Origin: Methylomonas methanica | GTDB lineage: Bacteria; Pseudomonadota; Gammaproteobacteria; Methylococcales; Methylomonadaceae | Assembly: GCA_001644045.1 (NCBI GenBank) | Contig: LUUF01000081.1 | Location: forward strand, 1-46,907 | Reading direction: 5' to 3' | Length of the DNA stretch: 46,907 nucleotides | Shown here: piece after piece, positions 18,850-29,302 of the stretch | Position numbering within the stretch: the first letter of the stretch is position 1 | Layout: each line of letters begins with the position of its first letter | Position numbers and translations under genes: made by a program | Notes under the pieces: model-generated | Told to the model about the DNA's origin: nothing | The model's database searches: none | The model's input: the letters and a program-made list of their open reading frames with translations, nothing else

Positions 18850-19614
18850 ATGACTATTACCATTAAAACCACCGAAGAAATCGACAAGATGCGCGTTGCC
18901 GGAAAACTGGCCGCCGAAGTACTTGAAATAATCGCCCCTCACGTTGTTGCCGGCATATCCACCGAAGAGCTTGATCAAATCTGTCACGACTACATCGTCG
19001 ATGTGCAGCAAGCCATACCCGCCCCATTGAATTATCGCGGCTTTCCCAAATCGATATGCACATCCATTAATCAACAGATTTGCCACGGCATTCCCTGCGA
19101 GAAAAAGCTGAAAAACGGCGACATCGTCAATATCGATATTACGGTGATAAAGGATGGTTATCACGGCGATACCAGTAAAATGTTCTGCATAGGCGACGTC
19201 AGTCCGCATGCCAAACGATTGGTCGACATAACCCGCGAATGTCTGTTTTTGGGCATAGAAGAAGTCAAACCCGGCGCTCACCTGGGCGATATCGGCTACG
19301 CCATTCAGAAACACGCGGAAACCAATCGCTATTCCATCGTCAGAGAATTCTGCGGCCACGGCATAGGCAAAAAATTTCACGAAGATCCGCATGTGATGCA
19401 TTTCGGCAAACGCGGCGACGGCGCGATACTCGAACCCGGCATGATTTTCACGATAGAACCCATGCTCAATCAGGGCAAACGCCATATGAAAATCCTGGCC
19501 GACGGCTGGACCGCCGTCACCAAGGACCGCAGCTTGTCCGCGCAATGGGAACACACTATTTTGGTGACCGACACCGGCTACGAGATTTTGACACTGAGAC
19601 AGGAAGAGCTGTGA
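18850..19614 (+). CDS. map: Methionine aminopeptidase type I
   Basis: Removes the initiator methionine from new proteins using two divalent metal ions. All five metal ligands are in recognisable blocks: the first Asp in VNIDITVIKDGYHGD (which also carries the second), His in EFCGHGIGKKFHED, Glu in FTIEPML and Glu in AQWEHTILV. The start is set at MTITIKTTEEIDKM (18850), where similarity begins, giving 254 residues; a longer reading from 18772 adds an atypical 26-residue leader. It is divergent from rpsB, the usual gammaproteobacterial arrangement, and its stop overlaps the glnD start. Confidence 0.97.
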   Translation: MTITIKTTEEIDKMRVAGKLAAEVLEIIAPHVVAGISTEELDQICHDYIVDVQQAIPAPLNYRGFPKSICTSINQQICHGIPCEKKLKNGDIVNIDITVIKDGYHGDTSKMFCIGDVSPHAKRLVDITRECLFLGIEEVKPGAHLGDIGYAIQKHAETNRYSIVREFCGHGIGKKFHEDPHVMHFGKRGDGAILEPGMIFTIEPMLNQGKRHMKILADGWTAVTKDRSLSAQWEHTILVTDTGYEILTLRQEEL

Positions 19615-22256
19615 GCCCGGCGCTGTTTACCGAAAGCGACTTTCTCGGCTGTTTCGCGAACGACAATCCGGTTGCCGCATTCAAAAATGCGATTAACGCG
19701 GAAAACGCGCAGTTAAAAATGCGCTTCAACCCGGACCAGGCTACAGTCGGCCTGCTCACCGAAAAAGCCCGCTTTATCGACAACTTATTGACCGCCTGCT
19801 GGCTGCATTTCCTCGATAACATCGCCGACCGCCACAGCCTGATCGCCACCGGCGGCTACGGCAGAAGCGAATTATTTCCTTATTCGGACATCGACATATT
19901 AGTGCTGCTCAACGCCGCCAATCCTGTCGATTATCAACACCAACTATCCAGTTTTTGCAATTTTCTGTGGGATATAGGTTTAAAGCCGGGGCTAAGCACG
20001 CGCAGCATTCCCGATTGCCTAATCGCGGCCCAAGACGACCAGACCGTATTTACCAGCCTGCTGGAAATGCGTCTGATCACCGGCAACGCGGAGCTGTTTA
20101 GCGATCTAAAACATCAGGTAAACTCCGAATCACTCTGGCCATCCGAGCAGTTTTTTCCAGCCAAAATGGCTGAACAACAAAAGCGTTACAGCAAGTTCCA
20201 CGACACCGCTTATAATCTGGAACCCAACATCAAGGAAGGTCCGGGCGGACTCCGCGACCTGCAGGTGATCAGCTGGGTATTCAAACGCCACTACAACGCC
20301 TCCTCGCTGAGGGAGCTGATCAAATATGGCTTTTTACCCAAGTCGGAATACGACAATCTGATTACCGCTCGCGACATTCTCTGGCGCCTGCGCTTTGCGC
20401 TGCATAATCTCACCAGCCGCTGCGAAGACAGATTGGTATTCGATTACCAACGCGAGCTCGCCAGTCAATTCGGGTACATCGACAAAAACGAACAACCCGA
20501 CGTCGAGCAGTTCATGCAGTTTTACTTTAAAACCGTGGTGGATATAGAACGCCTGAACGAAATGCTGTTGCAATTGCTGAACGAGAGACTGATCAGCAAC
20601 AAGGAAAGCCTGGCACCCATTCCGATCACCGCCAATTTTTCATCCATAGACGGTTACCTGGAAGTCAGCAACAAAGACGTATTCCAGAAACAACCGCTGG
20701 CTTTACTGGAAATTTTTTTAATCTTGCAACAATCGCCGTCCTTGAAAGGGATTCGCGCCAGCACCATTCGTTTGATTCGCAAGAACCTGCACCTGATAAA
20801 CGCCGAGTTCCGTACCAACAAACAAGCCAACCGCCTGTTTATGGATATTCTTAGGCAGCCGCGCGGCATTACCAGCCAGCTGAAACGCATGAATCGCTAC
20901 GGGGTGCTGGCAGCCTATTTGCCGGACTTCGCCAATATCGTGGCGCGCATGCAGTACGACCTGTTCCACATCTATACCGTGGACGAACACACCTTGTTTG
21001 TCATCCGCAACTTGCGGCGCTTCTCGCTGGCCAAACACAACAAGGAACTGCCTTTTTGCAATAATATTTTTCTACTGATCTCCAAACCCGACATTTTGTA
21101 TATCGCCGCCATGTTTCACGACATCGCCAAGGGCCGGGGCGGCGATCATTCCACGCAGGGCGAAACCATCGCGAACAATTTTTGCCAGCAACACGACCTG
21201 TCCAACCACGATACCAAGTTAATAACTTGGCTGGTTCGTCACCATTTGTTGATGTCGATGACCGCACAGCGTAAAGACATCAGCGACCCCGACGTCATCC
21301 ACACCTTTGCCCTGGAAGTCGGCAGCATAGAGCGTTTAAATTATCTGTATTTGCTGACAGTGGCGGACATTCGCGCGACAAATCCCAGCCTGTGGAACGC
21401 CTGGAAAGACGTATTATTGAAAGACTTGTATATTTCCACCCATCAAGCCTTGCACCGCGGCCTGCAAAATCCGATGGTCCGCTCCGAACGGATACAGGAA
21501 AACAAAAAAGAAGCGCGCGACGAGTTATTGAAACTGGGTATATCCAAAACCAATATCACGCAGTCTTGGCAGCATCTCAGCGACGACTATTTCCTGCGCT
21601 ATTCGGCGGACGAAATCGCCTGGCACACGATAGCGATCGCGGCCTGCCAGGAAAGCGAACTACCGCTGGTGCTGCTGCGCCCGCAAACCCAGCGCGGCAG
21701 CGCCGAGATTTTCGTTTACACCCGCAACGAAGCGCAGATATTTTCGATTTCGACCGCAACCCTGGATCAACTAGGCCTGACGATTCTGGACGCCAGGATT
21801 ATCACGACCGCCGATCAGTATGTATTGAACAGCTTTCAGGTACTGGAACAATCCGGCGAAGCCATTAACGACCTGTATCGGGAAGTGCATATCTGCACAT
21901 CGCTACGCCACAGCCTGATAGCCAAAAAAGTTAAAGCCTCGAAGAACATTCACAAACAATCCCGGCAGGCCCGGCACTTTCCGATCGAGACCAGCATTAC
22001 CTTTCTGGAAGATCCGTCCCATAAACATACTATCATTGAATTGGTTACCACCGACCGCGCAGGCCTGCTGTCCACGATAGGCCGGGCATTTACCGAATTG
22101 GACATCCAACTGCACGACGCGAAAATCACCACGATAGGTAGTCGCGCGGAAGACATGTTCTACATCAGCGATCAGCAGTCACTGCCGATCACCGACGAGG
22201 ACAAAAAAGCCCAAATACGCACCACCATGTTGAGATATTTGAGCTTGAAAGGCTAA
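19611..22256 (+). CDS. glnD: [Protein-PII] uridylyltransferase / uridylyl-removing enzyme GlnD
   Basis: The glutamine sensor of nitrogen control: it uridylylates PII when glutamine is low and removes UMP when glutamine is high. The start is the GTG at 19611, which overlaps the map stop as GTGA and has an upstream aggaagag ribosome-binding site. The reading frame is open further upstream only as a shadow of map. The 881 residues contain the nucleotidyltransferase motif GGYGRSE (81-87) with DID (93-95), the conserved NIKEGPGGLRDLQ, the HD hydrolase site FHDIAKGRGGDHS near 501, and two C-terminal ACT domains (VHICTSLRHSLIA... and IELVTTDRAGLLSTIGRAF). Its presence a few kilobases before glutamate synthase gives this region a nitrogen-assimilation theme. 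Confidence 0.97.
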   Translation: MSPALFTESDFLGCFANDNPVAAFKNAINAENAQLKMRFNPDQATVGLLTEKARFIDNLLTACWLHFLDNIADRHSLIATGGYGRSELFPYSDIDILVLLNAANPVDYQHQLSSFCNFLWDIGLKPGLSTRSIPDCLIAAQDDQTVFTSLLEMRLITGNAELFSDLKHQVNSESLWPSEQFFPAKMAEQQKRYSKFHDTAYNLEPNIKEGPGGLRDLQVISWVFKRHYNASSLRELIKYGFLPKSEYDNLITARDILWRLRFALHNLTSRCEDRLVFDYQRELASQFGYIDKNEQPDVEQFMQFYFKTVVDIERLNEMLLQLLNERLISNKESLAPIPITANFSSIDGYLEVSNKDVFQKQPLALLEIFLILQQSPSLKGIRASTIRLIRKNLHLINAEFRTNKQANRLFMDILRQPRGITSQLKRMNRYGVLAAYLPDFANIVARMQYDLFHIYTVDEHTLFVIRNLRRFSLAKHNKELPFCNNIFLLISKPDILYIAAMFHDIAKGRGGDHSTQGETIANNFCQQHDLSNHDTKLITWLVRHHLLMSMTAQRKDISDPDVIHTFALEVGSIERLNYLYLLTVADIRATNPSLWNAWKDVLLKDLYISTHQALHRGLQNPMVRSERIQENKKEARDELLKLGISKTNITQSWQHLSDDYFLRYSADEIAWHTIAIAACQESELPLVLLRPQTQRGSAEIFVYTRNEAQIFSISTATLDQLGLTILDARIITTADQYVLNSFQVLEQSGEAINDLYREVHICTSLRHSLIAKKVKASKNIHKQSRQARHFPIETSITFLEDPSHKHTIIELVTTDRAGLLSTIGRAFTELDIQLHDAKITTIGSRAEDMFYISDQQSLPITDEDKKAQIRTTMLRYLSLKG

Positions 22257-22261
22257 AGACT

Positions 22262-23482
22262 TTATCTGGCCAACAAATGTTCGCCGCGCGCCAACTTCGG
22301 CAAGCGTCCTTCCAGACCCATTGCGGCCTTCATCGCTTTGTTGCGCGCCGGCGTGATGCGTTGAGCCAGGCCCAGGCCAAGATTTCTTAACAGTTTGAGC
22401 GGCAAAATATCGTTACTAAACGACCGGTAAAACACATCCATCAAGGTCATCATTTTCAGGTTTTCGTTGCGGCGCATCGCTTCGTAACGCTGTAACACCG
22501 CCAGATCGGCAATGTCTTTACCGCGTTGATAGGCATCCACCAGAATCTCCGCCAGCGCCGCAGCGTCCAGCAAGCCAATATTGACGCCCTGCCCGGCCAA
22601 TGGATTAATCATGTGCGCCGCATCGCCCACCAGGGCCACACCTTGTTTCACATAACGCTGGGCGTGCTGGCGTTTGAGCGGGAAGCTTGCCACACCCAAA
22701 ACTTGTTTAACCTCACCCAGACAATCTGGGAAAGCCGCTACCAACTCGGCACGCAATTGTTCATACGGCAACGCCTGTAAACGCCTGACTTCATCCGGCG
22801 ATTGATACCAAACGATGGAACCATAATTGCCGGTAAGCGGTAGAAATGCTTGCGGACCGCTGGACACAAAACGCTGCCAGGTAATGTCTTGCTGCGGATA
22901 GGCGGTTTCTATGTAAATCACCAAGGCATGTTGACCGTAGTCCCAACTGGTAACCCCCAAACCCACCGCCTGCCTGACCCGCGACTGACCGCCATCCGCC
23001 GCAACCAGCAACTTTGCCTGAAGCACTCGACCGTCCGCCAATACCAATTCCGACGCGTGGCCGTCATAATTAATCTTGGTGATGGTTTGCGGCATCAGCA
23101 GCTCGATATTGTCGAAACCTGGCAATCTGTCCAGCAAAGCCAGTTGCGTGATGCGGTTTTCGACAATATAGCCCAGCTCGGGATAGCGTATGTCATCGCT
23201 ATTAAAGGTGGTATCGCCCGCCGTTTCCCAAACCCGCATGCGCTTAAAAGGACAATAACGCCGCGAAGTCACACCTTCCCAAGCACCGACGGTTTCCAGA
23301 ATGTTTTTCGAGGCGATACTGAGTGCCGACACCCTTAAATCATGCGGCTGTTCGCTGGAGAACGCTTCCGGCACTTGCGCTTCTATCACGGCCACTTTTA
23401 GCTCGCTCCCGCCCAGGCAACAAGCCACTGCCGAACCGACCATTCCCCCGCCGACTACCACCACATCAAATTGTTCTTTCAT
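22262..23482 (-). CDS. UbiH/UbiF/COQ6-family FAD-dependent hydroxylase
   Basis: A class A flavoprotein monooxygenase of the ubiquinone-biosynthesis family, which adds ring hydroxyls to the quinone precursor. It has the N-terminal dinucleotide fold VVVVGGGMVGSAVAC, the DG motif LLVAADGGQSRVRQAVG and the second FAD motif ALVGDAAHMINPLAGQGVNIG near residue 290. The length of 406 is typical. Which ring position it modifies (UbiH, UbiF, UbiI or UbiM type) cannot be decided by eye. It converges on glnD, with only five bases between the two stops, and is divergent from the glutamate synthase gene. Confidence 0.9.
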   Translation of the reverse strand: MKEQFDVVVVGGGMVGSAVACCLGGSELKVAVIEAQVPEAFSSEQPHDLRVSALSIASKNILETVGAWEGVTSRRYCPFKRMRVWETAGDTTFNSDDIRYPELGYIVENRITQLALLDRLPGFDNIELLMPQTITKINYDGHASELVLADGRVLQAKLLVAADGGQSRVRQAVGLGVTSWDYGQHALVIYIETAYPQQDITWQRFVSSGPQAFLPLTGNYGSIVWYQSPDEVRRLQALPYEQLRAELVAAFPDCLGEVKQVLGVASFPLKRQHAQRYVKQGVALVGDAAHMINPLAGQGVNIGLLDAAALAEILVDAYQRGKDIADLAVLQRYEAMRRNENLKMMTLMDVFYRSFSNDILPLKLLRNLGLGLAQRITPARNKAMKAAMGLEGRLPKLARGEHLLAR

Positions 23483-23734
23483 ATTTCTTCACAAAGTTTT
23501 AAAACTAAAGGCCAGACGAGAGAACAACGACGCCATCGGCTTTACGGAATGACAGAGGCAGCGCCACATGGTATGATTACAAAGTTTCGCCAACTGAAAT
23601 TCCGAAGTTATTTAGGGGTTCTCGCCGCACGGGACGACTCTAACACGCAGCAGGCAGAAAAACCATAAACGGCACTATCGGTAAGGAAAATACCGGGTAG
23701 CGCATTTAATCAGTAAGAGAGGATCTGGATAGCA

Positions 23735-26700
23735 ATGATTAAAAACGCCCAGAAAATTAACGCAGTACACATGCTTTACGACGCCGATTTATCCCAGGAC
23801 AGCTGCGGTGTTGGTTTTATCACCCGCAAGGACAGCAAACAAACCCACGACCTGCTGGTAAAGTCGCACGAAGCCTTGTGTACCATTCCGCATCGCGGCG
23901 GCATGAGCGCCGAGGGTATAGGTGACGGTGCCGGCGTTAATATCGACTTGTCTCTAAAGTTTTTCCGTAAGGCCACAGGGAACGATGGCCTGGAACTGGG
24001 ACAATTCGGCGTTGCCAATTTCTTCTTCCCGGAAGATCACGCGCACTACGATTCGGAAGCACAAAAACTGGTCGAAGAGAAATTTCTCGAATTCGATCTG
24101 CCTATCATCAAATGGCGGGAAGTGCCGGTTGATAACTCTGTATTGAATGCGGCGGCGTTGCGCGCGCAATTACCGATCAAACAGGTGATTTTTGGTCGTC
24201 CAAAAGCCCTGAAAGATGCCAGCCACGACGCTTTTGAAAGACATATTCAGTCCGCGCTGTTAACGATAGAAGCCAACGGCTTTACTCGCCCCGAACTGAA
24301 AGGTTTTTATCCGTTGTCCATGAGTTCGCGGACACAAGTATACAAAGGCCGCCTGAACTCATTCGAAGTCATCCCTTATTTTGTCGATCTTTACGACGCC
24401 GACCACGAGATCAGCACGCTGTTTTTCCATACCCGTTTTTCCACCAATACCGCGCCGGCGACGATGATGGCTCAGCCGTTCCGTTACATGGCGCATAACG
24501 GCGAGTTAAACACCGACAAGAAAAACCGCCTCAGCGAAAATGCTATTGCCCGGCAAAACAACAAACACGTGGTGTTTCCCTGCGGCCAATCGGATTCCGG
24601 CCGTCTGGATCAAACCCTGACCCGCCGTATCAACGAAGACCAACTGGATATCGTCACCGCAATTTTAGCGATGATGCCGCCAGCCTGGGAAAACGATACG
24701 ACCTTGTCGGCAGACGTACGCGCGATGCTGGAATATTTCAGCCTATACGAAGAGAAAAACGACGGCCCGGCCGCGTTGATCTTCAATGACGGCATCCGGG
24801 TCGGCGCCCGCTTGGACCGCCTGGGTTTACGGCCCTTGCGCTCCGTGGAAACCGCAGAGTATCTAGCAGTGATGTCCGAAGCCGGCCAGATCGATTTTCC
24901 ACCCGAAAAAGTGCTGAGACGCGGCCGCATCGAAGCCGGCGGCATGCTGTATTTCGACCACAACACCGGTGAGTCGTACAACAGCCATCAAGTCATGGAG
25001 CGTCTGGCCAAGGAACGGGACTATAAAGCGCTACTGAAACAAAGTTGCCTGCATATCAGCGAATTACCCAAAGTAGAGCTTGCGGAACTCAGCAACGAAC
25101 ATGAACTGAATATCGATCAGCGCCATACGGCCTATTCATTGAACCAGGAAAGCTTTAAGTTTTTGCTGGACCCTATCCTGCAAACCGGCTTGGAAAAAGT
25201 CTCGGCGATGGGTTACGGCCTGACGCCGAACGCCTTGAGTGCTGCTGAGGGCGGTATGTCGCGTTATTTCAGCCAACGCTTTGCTCAGGTTACCAATCCG
25301 CCGCTGGACTCCCTGCGTGAAAGCGACGGCATGACCTTGCGCGTGGCCCTGGGCGCCAAACCGACTTTTGCGCCGCAACACAGCAAACAGCTGATCGTTG
25401 AATCGCCGATTCTGCAACGCACTCAATTGGAACAGATTCGCCGGCAAGGCCAGGTAAAAACCGCGACCGTAGCGGCGCTATACACTCCAAACTTTGAAAA
25501 CGCCGCGCAAAACGAACTGGCTTTGGAACAAGCCTTGCAATCAGTCTGCGCACAAGTCGAACAGGCCGCGCGCGGCAATACCGGCATCATCATTTTGAGC
25601 GACGCCAATATCAGCAAAGCCCAAGCCGCGATCCCGGCGCTGCTGACCATTGCGGCAGCCAACCAGCATCTGGTCAAACATGGTTTGCGCTTTAACAGCT
25701 CCTTGATCATGGAAACCGGCCAGGCTGCCAGCCCGCACGACGTTGCCACCATTCTGGGCTTCGGCGCTTCCGCTATCTGCCCGCTCAGCGTGCATAACCG
25801 GGTGATTACCGAATACGCCGACCCAGCAGCGCAACAAAAAGCGCTGTACAGTTTTCAAAAAGGCGTCGAAAAATCGCTGATGAAAACCATGGGCAAATTC
25901 GGCCTGTGTACGGCGGAAAGTTATATCGGCGGCGAGTTTTTCGAATCCAATTACCTGGATACCGACGAACCGAAACTGAAACCGTATTTCCCCAACATCA
26001 ATGCCTCGGTCGGCGGGGTGCGCTATAGCGACATCGCCGCTAGCGCAACCGAATGGCACCATAAGGCACTGTCCGTAACCAGCGAAAGCGACATTCCATT
26101 TCTGGGCTTGTTCAAAGAACGTAACGAAGGTGCAGGCCATACGTTCGGCAACACTGCGGTGCGTGAATATATCAACATGACCGATGAAGCGATTCATTAC
26201 ATCCCTCAGCAGCAAGCTGCTGAGGCTAGTGATACCGCTTATCTGGATTTCGGCTACGAAAAACGCACACCGGCGCAAATCGACGCTTTCGGCGTCACGC
26301 CCGCTTATCGCAGCTTTACCCACAATCTGGCTCAGGAACGCGCCAACCGTCCGGCTGCGTTGCGCGATGTGATGGAGTTTCCGGCCGACATCAGCAACGC
26401 TAACAGTAAAGCCGAGTTCGATCGCCTCTTGGGCAGCCAGGATCTGCACGGTAACAATAATTACCTGATCCGCGGCTTGACTGTCGAAAAAACCAACGGT
26501 GTAGTCTTTAAACTCAGCTTTAGTGACAACTCCAGTAAAGCGCGCTTGGAACAACTCGCCGAGCACTTGAAAGCTCGCTTTTCCGGTAACGATTTCGGTC
26601 TAACTCTGGAAAGCGACGGCATTAGCTTGCGGGCAAATGATAGCGACAGCCTGATTTACCAATATTTGAGCAACGTACGCCCTGCCCGCGCGCGGATTGC

Positions 26701-29218
26701 GTTGGAGAAAGTGCAACCCGCGCATGAGATTACCCCGACTTTCGCGTCTGGCGCGATGAGTCACGGAGCCTTGTTGGCCGAAGCCCACGAAGCCGTGGCG
26801 CAAGGTACCAACATTGCCGGCGGTATGAGTAACTCTGGCGAAGGCGGCGAACATTCCAGCCGCTTCGGCACGATTCGTTCCAGCAAAATCAAGCAGTTCG
26901 CTTCCGGCCGCTTCGGCGTCTGGGCCGGTTATTTGGCCGATCCGAATCTGGAAGAAATCGAAATCAAGATCGGTCAGGGTGCCAAGCCCGGTGAAGGCGG
27001 CCAATTACCAGCCCCCAAAGTTTCGGTAGAAATCGCCGCGCTACGTGGCGGTACACCAAAAGTCGAGCTGGTCAGCCCGCCTCCACACCACGATACCTAT
27101 TCGATCGAAGACTTGGGCCAATTGATCCATGACGCCAAGGCCGCCCGCGTACGGGTGGTAGTTAAGCTGGTTTCGTCCGAAGGCATTGGCACCATCGCGG
27201 TAGGCGTTGCCAAAGCCGGCGCCGATGTGATCAACGTGGCCGGCAACACCGGCGGCACCGGCGCGGCGGCAGTCACCAGCTTGAAAAACACCGGCCGTTC
27301 GCCGGAAATCGGTATCGCCGAAGTGCATCAAGCGCTGGCGGCTAACGGTTTGCGCGATAAAGTCATTTTGCGTTGCAGCGCCGCCCACCAAAATGGCGCC
27401 GACGTAGTGAAGTCGGCCATTTTGGGCGGCGACTCGTTCGAGTTCGGCACCACCGCCTTGATGATGCTGCGCTGCGTAATGGCGAAAAACTGCAACATCC
27501 GCTGCCCGGCCGGCCTGACCACCGCCCACGAGGAATTCAAGGGCGACCCGCGCGTGTTGGCGCAGTTCTTCATGAATCTGGCGCACGAAGTTCGGGAAAT
27601 CCTGGCCGATCTGGGTTACACCAGTTTGCAGGAAATTCGCGGTAAAACCGAACTGCTGCATCTGATCGACCACCCCAGCATGGTCGGCCAAATTCACCTG
27701 CAAAAACTGCTGGCGGAAGTGCCGGTCATTAAAATCGAGAAACCGATTTATCTGGAAAAAGATTTCGCAATCGACGATTTGATCTTCGCCCGCGTCAAAT
27801 CGGCCTTGTTCGAAAAAGGCCAAAAACAAGTGATCGTCGAAGGCGAAGAGTTCAAGCTAAACAACCGTAACAAAACCGTCGGCGGTCAAACCGCTGTCGA
27901 TCTGGAACGCTTGTTGGCTTACGAACTCAGCGCGGAACAAGTCGCCAAGTCGAACATCATCTATACCAACCAGCACGGTCGCCGCTATCTGGCCGACGAT
28001 ACCATTATCGTCCGTACCCATGGCTCGGCCGGCCAAAGTTATGCTGCGTTCAACAACGACGGCATGCGTATGGAACACACCGGTACATGCAACGACGGCG
28101 TCGGTAAAACCGCCTGCGGCGGCACCATCGTCATCAAATCGCCCGGCGGCGGCTCCAAGCTGCCCGGCGAAAACGTGCTGATCGGTAACTTTGCGCTATT
28201 CGGCGCGTCCGGCGGCAAAACCTTTATCAACGGCGAAGCTGGCGACCGCTTTGCAGTGCGTAATTCAGGCGCAATGGCCGTCGTGGAAGGCGTCGGCGAC
28301 TTCGCCTGCGAATATATGATCAACGGCGCGGTATTAAACTTGGGCGGCTTCGGCAAGGGTTTCTGTACCGGCATGTCCGGCGGCAACGCCTACCAATACG
28401 ATCCGAATGACCGTCTGCAGGACTTGTACGACGATACCTCGGTGACGATACACAGCTTGGCCGACGGTAGCGAAGTAGCGGCCAGTCATGAACAATTCAT
28501 TTTGTACATGCTGGAGCAACATGTTGAACATACCGATTCGGAAAAAGCCAAGGCTATCCTGGCTAATTGGGCCAATGAGCGCCAGCACTTCAAATTTGCC
28601 TTGCCGCTCTGGCTGAACCGTACGCAAACCGCGGAATACCTGAGCAAAGCGCTGGATCGCAAAGCCATGATAGAAGAGTTGTCTGTCGCATTTGCGCAAA
28701 AACAAATCGAGCAGATCAAACAGGCTTACAAAAACGACACGCCGCTGTTCGACGGCGCAATTCCGGGCTATGGCGAAACCGACACCGATCTGACTTTGAA
28801 ACTAATCAATAGCTATGCGGTGATCGATAAGGCCCAGCAAATAGCCCGCGACCAACTGAATAAAGCCGGCCAACCAGCCACCGAAGCTTTAGTCGACAAA
28901 TATGCCTACAAGTTAGTCATGGAACGTCCGCGCAAACTGCAAGACGCGCTGATTAAGAATATCCGCGAAGCTTACAGCCAATACGATGACGGTCAACTGG
29001 CGGCCTTGATGGCGGAAAAACGCCTGAACGACTACAAAACCACCCTGATGCTGCGCGATGTGCAAAGCATTTACTCGATAGGCTCCACGGCCTGGATCAT
29101 CGAACAGGATAGATTCAATCGTGTGGCCTTGGCCGGCCTACCGTCCATCGATAAAAATCTGGCGAGCTTGGAAAGCCTGTCTATCGTTAAAGACATGCTG
29201 GAAAGCGAGTCTGCCTGA
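23735..29218 (+). CDS. gltB: Glutamate synthase large subunit, enlarged form
   Basis: Transfers the amide of glutamine to 2-oxoglutarate, giving two glutamates. A 23-residue propeptide precedes the expected N-terminal nucleophile Cys24 (QDSCGVGF). The class II amidotransferase domain (24-about 440) has the HTRFSTNT and AHNGELNT motifs. The central domain and then the FMN barrel (from about 996) follow, with IAGGMSNSGEGGEHSSRFG, GQGAKPGEGGQLP and VSPPPHHDTYSIEDL. Cys1247, 1253 and 1257 are candidate 3Fe-4S ligands, spaced C-x5-C-x3-C rather than the usual C-x5-C-x4-C. The GXGXG beta-helix lies at about 1455-1560. At 1827 residues it exceeds GltB (about 1500) by an insertion before the FMN barrel and by roughly 215 C-terminal residues that I do not recognise. 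No gltD follows; a diflavin reductase does. Confidence 0.93.
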   Translation: MIKNAQKINAVHMLYDADLSQDSCGVGFITRKDSKQTHDLLVKSHEALCTIPHRGGMSAEGIGDGAGVNIDLSLKFFRKATGNDGLELGQFGVANFFFPEDHAHYDSEAQKLVEEKFLEFDLPIIKWREVPVDNSVLNAAALRAQLPIKQVIFGRPKALKDASHDAFERHIQSALLTIEANGFTRPELKGFYPLSMSSRTQVYKGRLNSFEVIPYFVDLYDADHEISTLFFHTRFSTNTAPATMMAQPFRYMAHNGELNTDKKNRLSENAIARQNNKHVVFPCGQSDSGRLDQTLTRRINEDQLDIVTAILAMMPPAWENDTTLSADVRAMLEYFSLYEEKNDGPAALIFNDGIRVGARLDRLGLRPLRSVETAEYLAVMSEAGQIDFPPEKVLRRGRIEAGGMLYFDHNTGESYNSHQVMERLAKERDYKALLKQSCLHISELPKVELAELSNEHELNIDQRHTAYSLNQESFKFLLDPILQTGLEKVSAMGYGLTPNALSAAEGGMSRYFSQRFAQVTNPPLDSLRESDGMTLRVALGAKPTFAPQHSKQLIVESPILQRTQLEQIRRQGQVKTATVAALYTPNFENAAQNELALEQALQSVCAQVEQAARGNTGIIILSDANISKAQAAIPALLTIAAANQHLVKHGLRFNSSLIMETGQAASPHDVATILGFGASAICPLSVHNRVITEYADPAAQQKALYSFQKGVEKSLMKTMGKFGLCTAESYIGGEFFESNYLDTDEPKLKPYFPNINASVGGVRYSDIAASATEWHHKALSVTSESDIPFLGLFKERNEGAGHTFGNTAVREYINMTDEAIHYIPQQQAAEASDTAYLDFGYEKRTPAQIDAFGVTPAYRSFTHNLAQERANRPAALRDVMEFPADISNANSKAEFDRLLGSQDLHGNNNYLIRGLTVEKTNGVVFKLSFSDNSSKARLEQLAEHLKARFSGNDFGLTLESDGISLRANDSDSLIYQYLSNVRPARARIALEKVQPAHEITPTFASGAMSHGALLAEAHEAVAQGTNIAGGMSNSGEGGEHSSRFGTIRSSKIKQFASGRFGVWAGYLADPNLEEIEIKIGQGAKPGEGGQLPAPKVSVEIAALRGGTPKVELVSPPPHHDTYSIEDLGQLIHDAKAARVRVVVKLVSSEGIGTIAVGVAKAGADVINVAGNTGGTGAAAVTSLKNTGRSPEIGIAEVHQALAANGLRDKVILRCSAAHQNGADVVKSAILGGDSFEFGTTALMMLRCVMAKNCNIRCPAGLTTAHEEFKGDPRVLAQFFMNLAHEVREILADLGYTSLQEIRGKTELLHLIDHPSMVGQIHLQKLLAEVPVIKIEKPIYLEKDFAIDDLIFARVKSALFEKGQKQVIVEGEEFKLNNRNKTVGGQTAVDLERLLAYELSAEQVAKSNIIYTNQHGRRYLADDTIIVRTHGSAGQSYAAFNNDGMRMEHTGTCNDGVGKTACGGTIVIKSPGGGSKLPGENVLIGNFALFGASGGKTFINGEAGDRFAVRNSGAMAVVEGVGDFACEYMINGAVLNLGGFGKGFCTGMSGGNAYQYDPNDRLQDLYDDTSVTIHSLADGSEVAASHEQFILYMLEQHVEHTDSEKAKAILANWANERQHFKFALPLWLNRTQTAEYLSKALDRKAMIEELSVAFAQKQIEQIKQAYKNDTPLFDGAIPGYGETDTDLTLKLINSYAVIDKAQQIARDQLNKAGQPATEALVDKYAYKLVMERPRKLQDALIKNIREAYSQYDDGQLAALMAEKRLNDYKTTLMLRDVQSIYSIGSTAWIIEQDRFNRVALAGLPSIDKNLASLESLSIVKDMLESESA

Positions 29219-29223
29219 TCCAA

Positions 29224-29302
29224 TGGAGGGTGCATACCGCACCCTCCACACCGCGATTGGCAAGAACCAAATACAGTGACTGGACAGCCTGACACCTGTC
29301 CA
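29224..29302 (+). promoter_or_regulatory. Two stem-loops between gltB and the reductase gene
   Basis: A perfect 10 bp stem (tggagggtgc, 29224-29233, with 29239-29248) lies right after the gltB stop. A 7 bp stem (tggacag, 29281-29287, with 29296-29302) lies just before the next start codon. Neither is followed by a T tract, so transcription may continue. They could protect or process the gltB message, or set the ratio of the two proteins. Confidence 0.55.

Noticed and set aside
18790-19554. Open frame of 254 codons on the minus strand
   Set aside because: It is antisense to map, which is clearly the real gene with all metal ligands.
19239-19610. Upstream extension of the glnD reading frame
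   Set aside because: This stretch is the map gene read in another frame; the GTG at 19611 with its own ribosome-binding site is the natural glnD start.
25541-27829. Two long minus-strand open frames inside gltB
   Set aside because: They are antisense shadows of the strongly conserved glutamate synthase coding sequence.
29224-29248. Rho-independent terminator after gltB
   Set aside because: The stem is strong but no T tract follows, so it is listed as an intergenic hairpin rather than a terminator.
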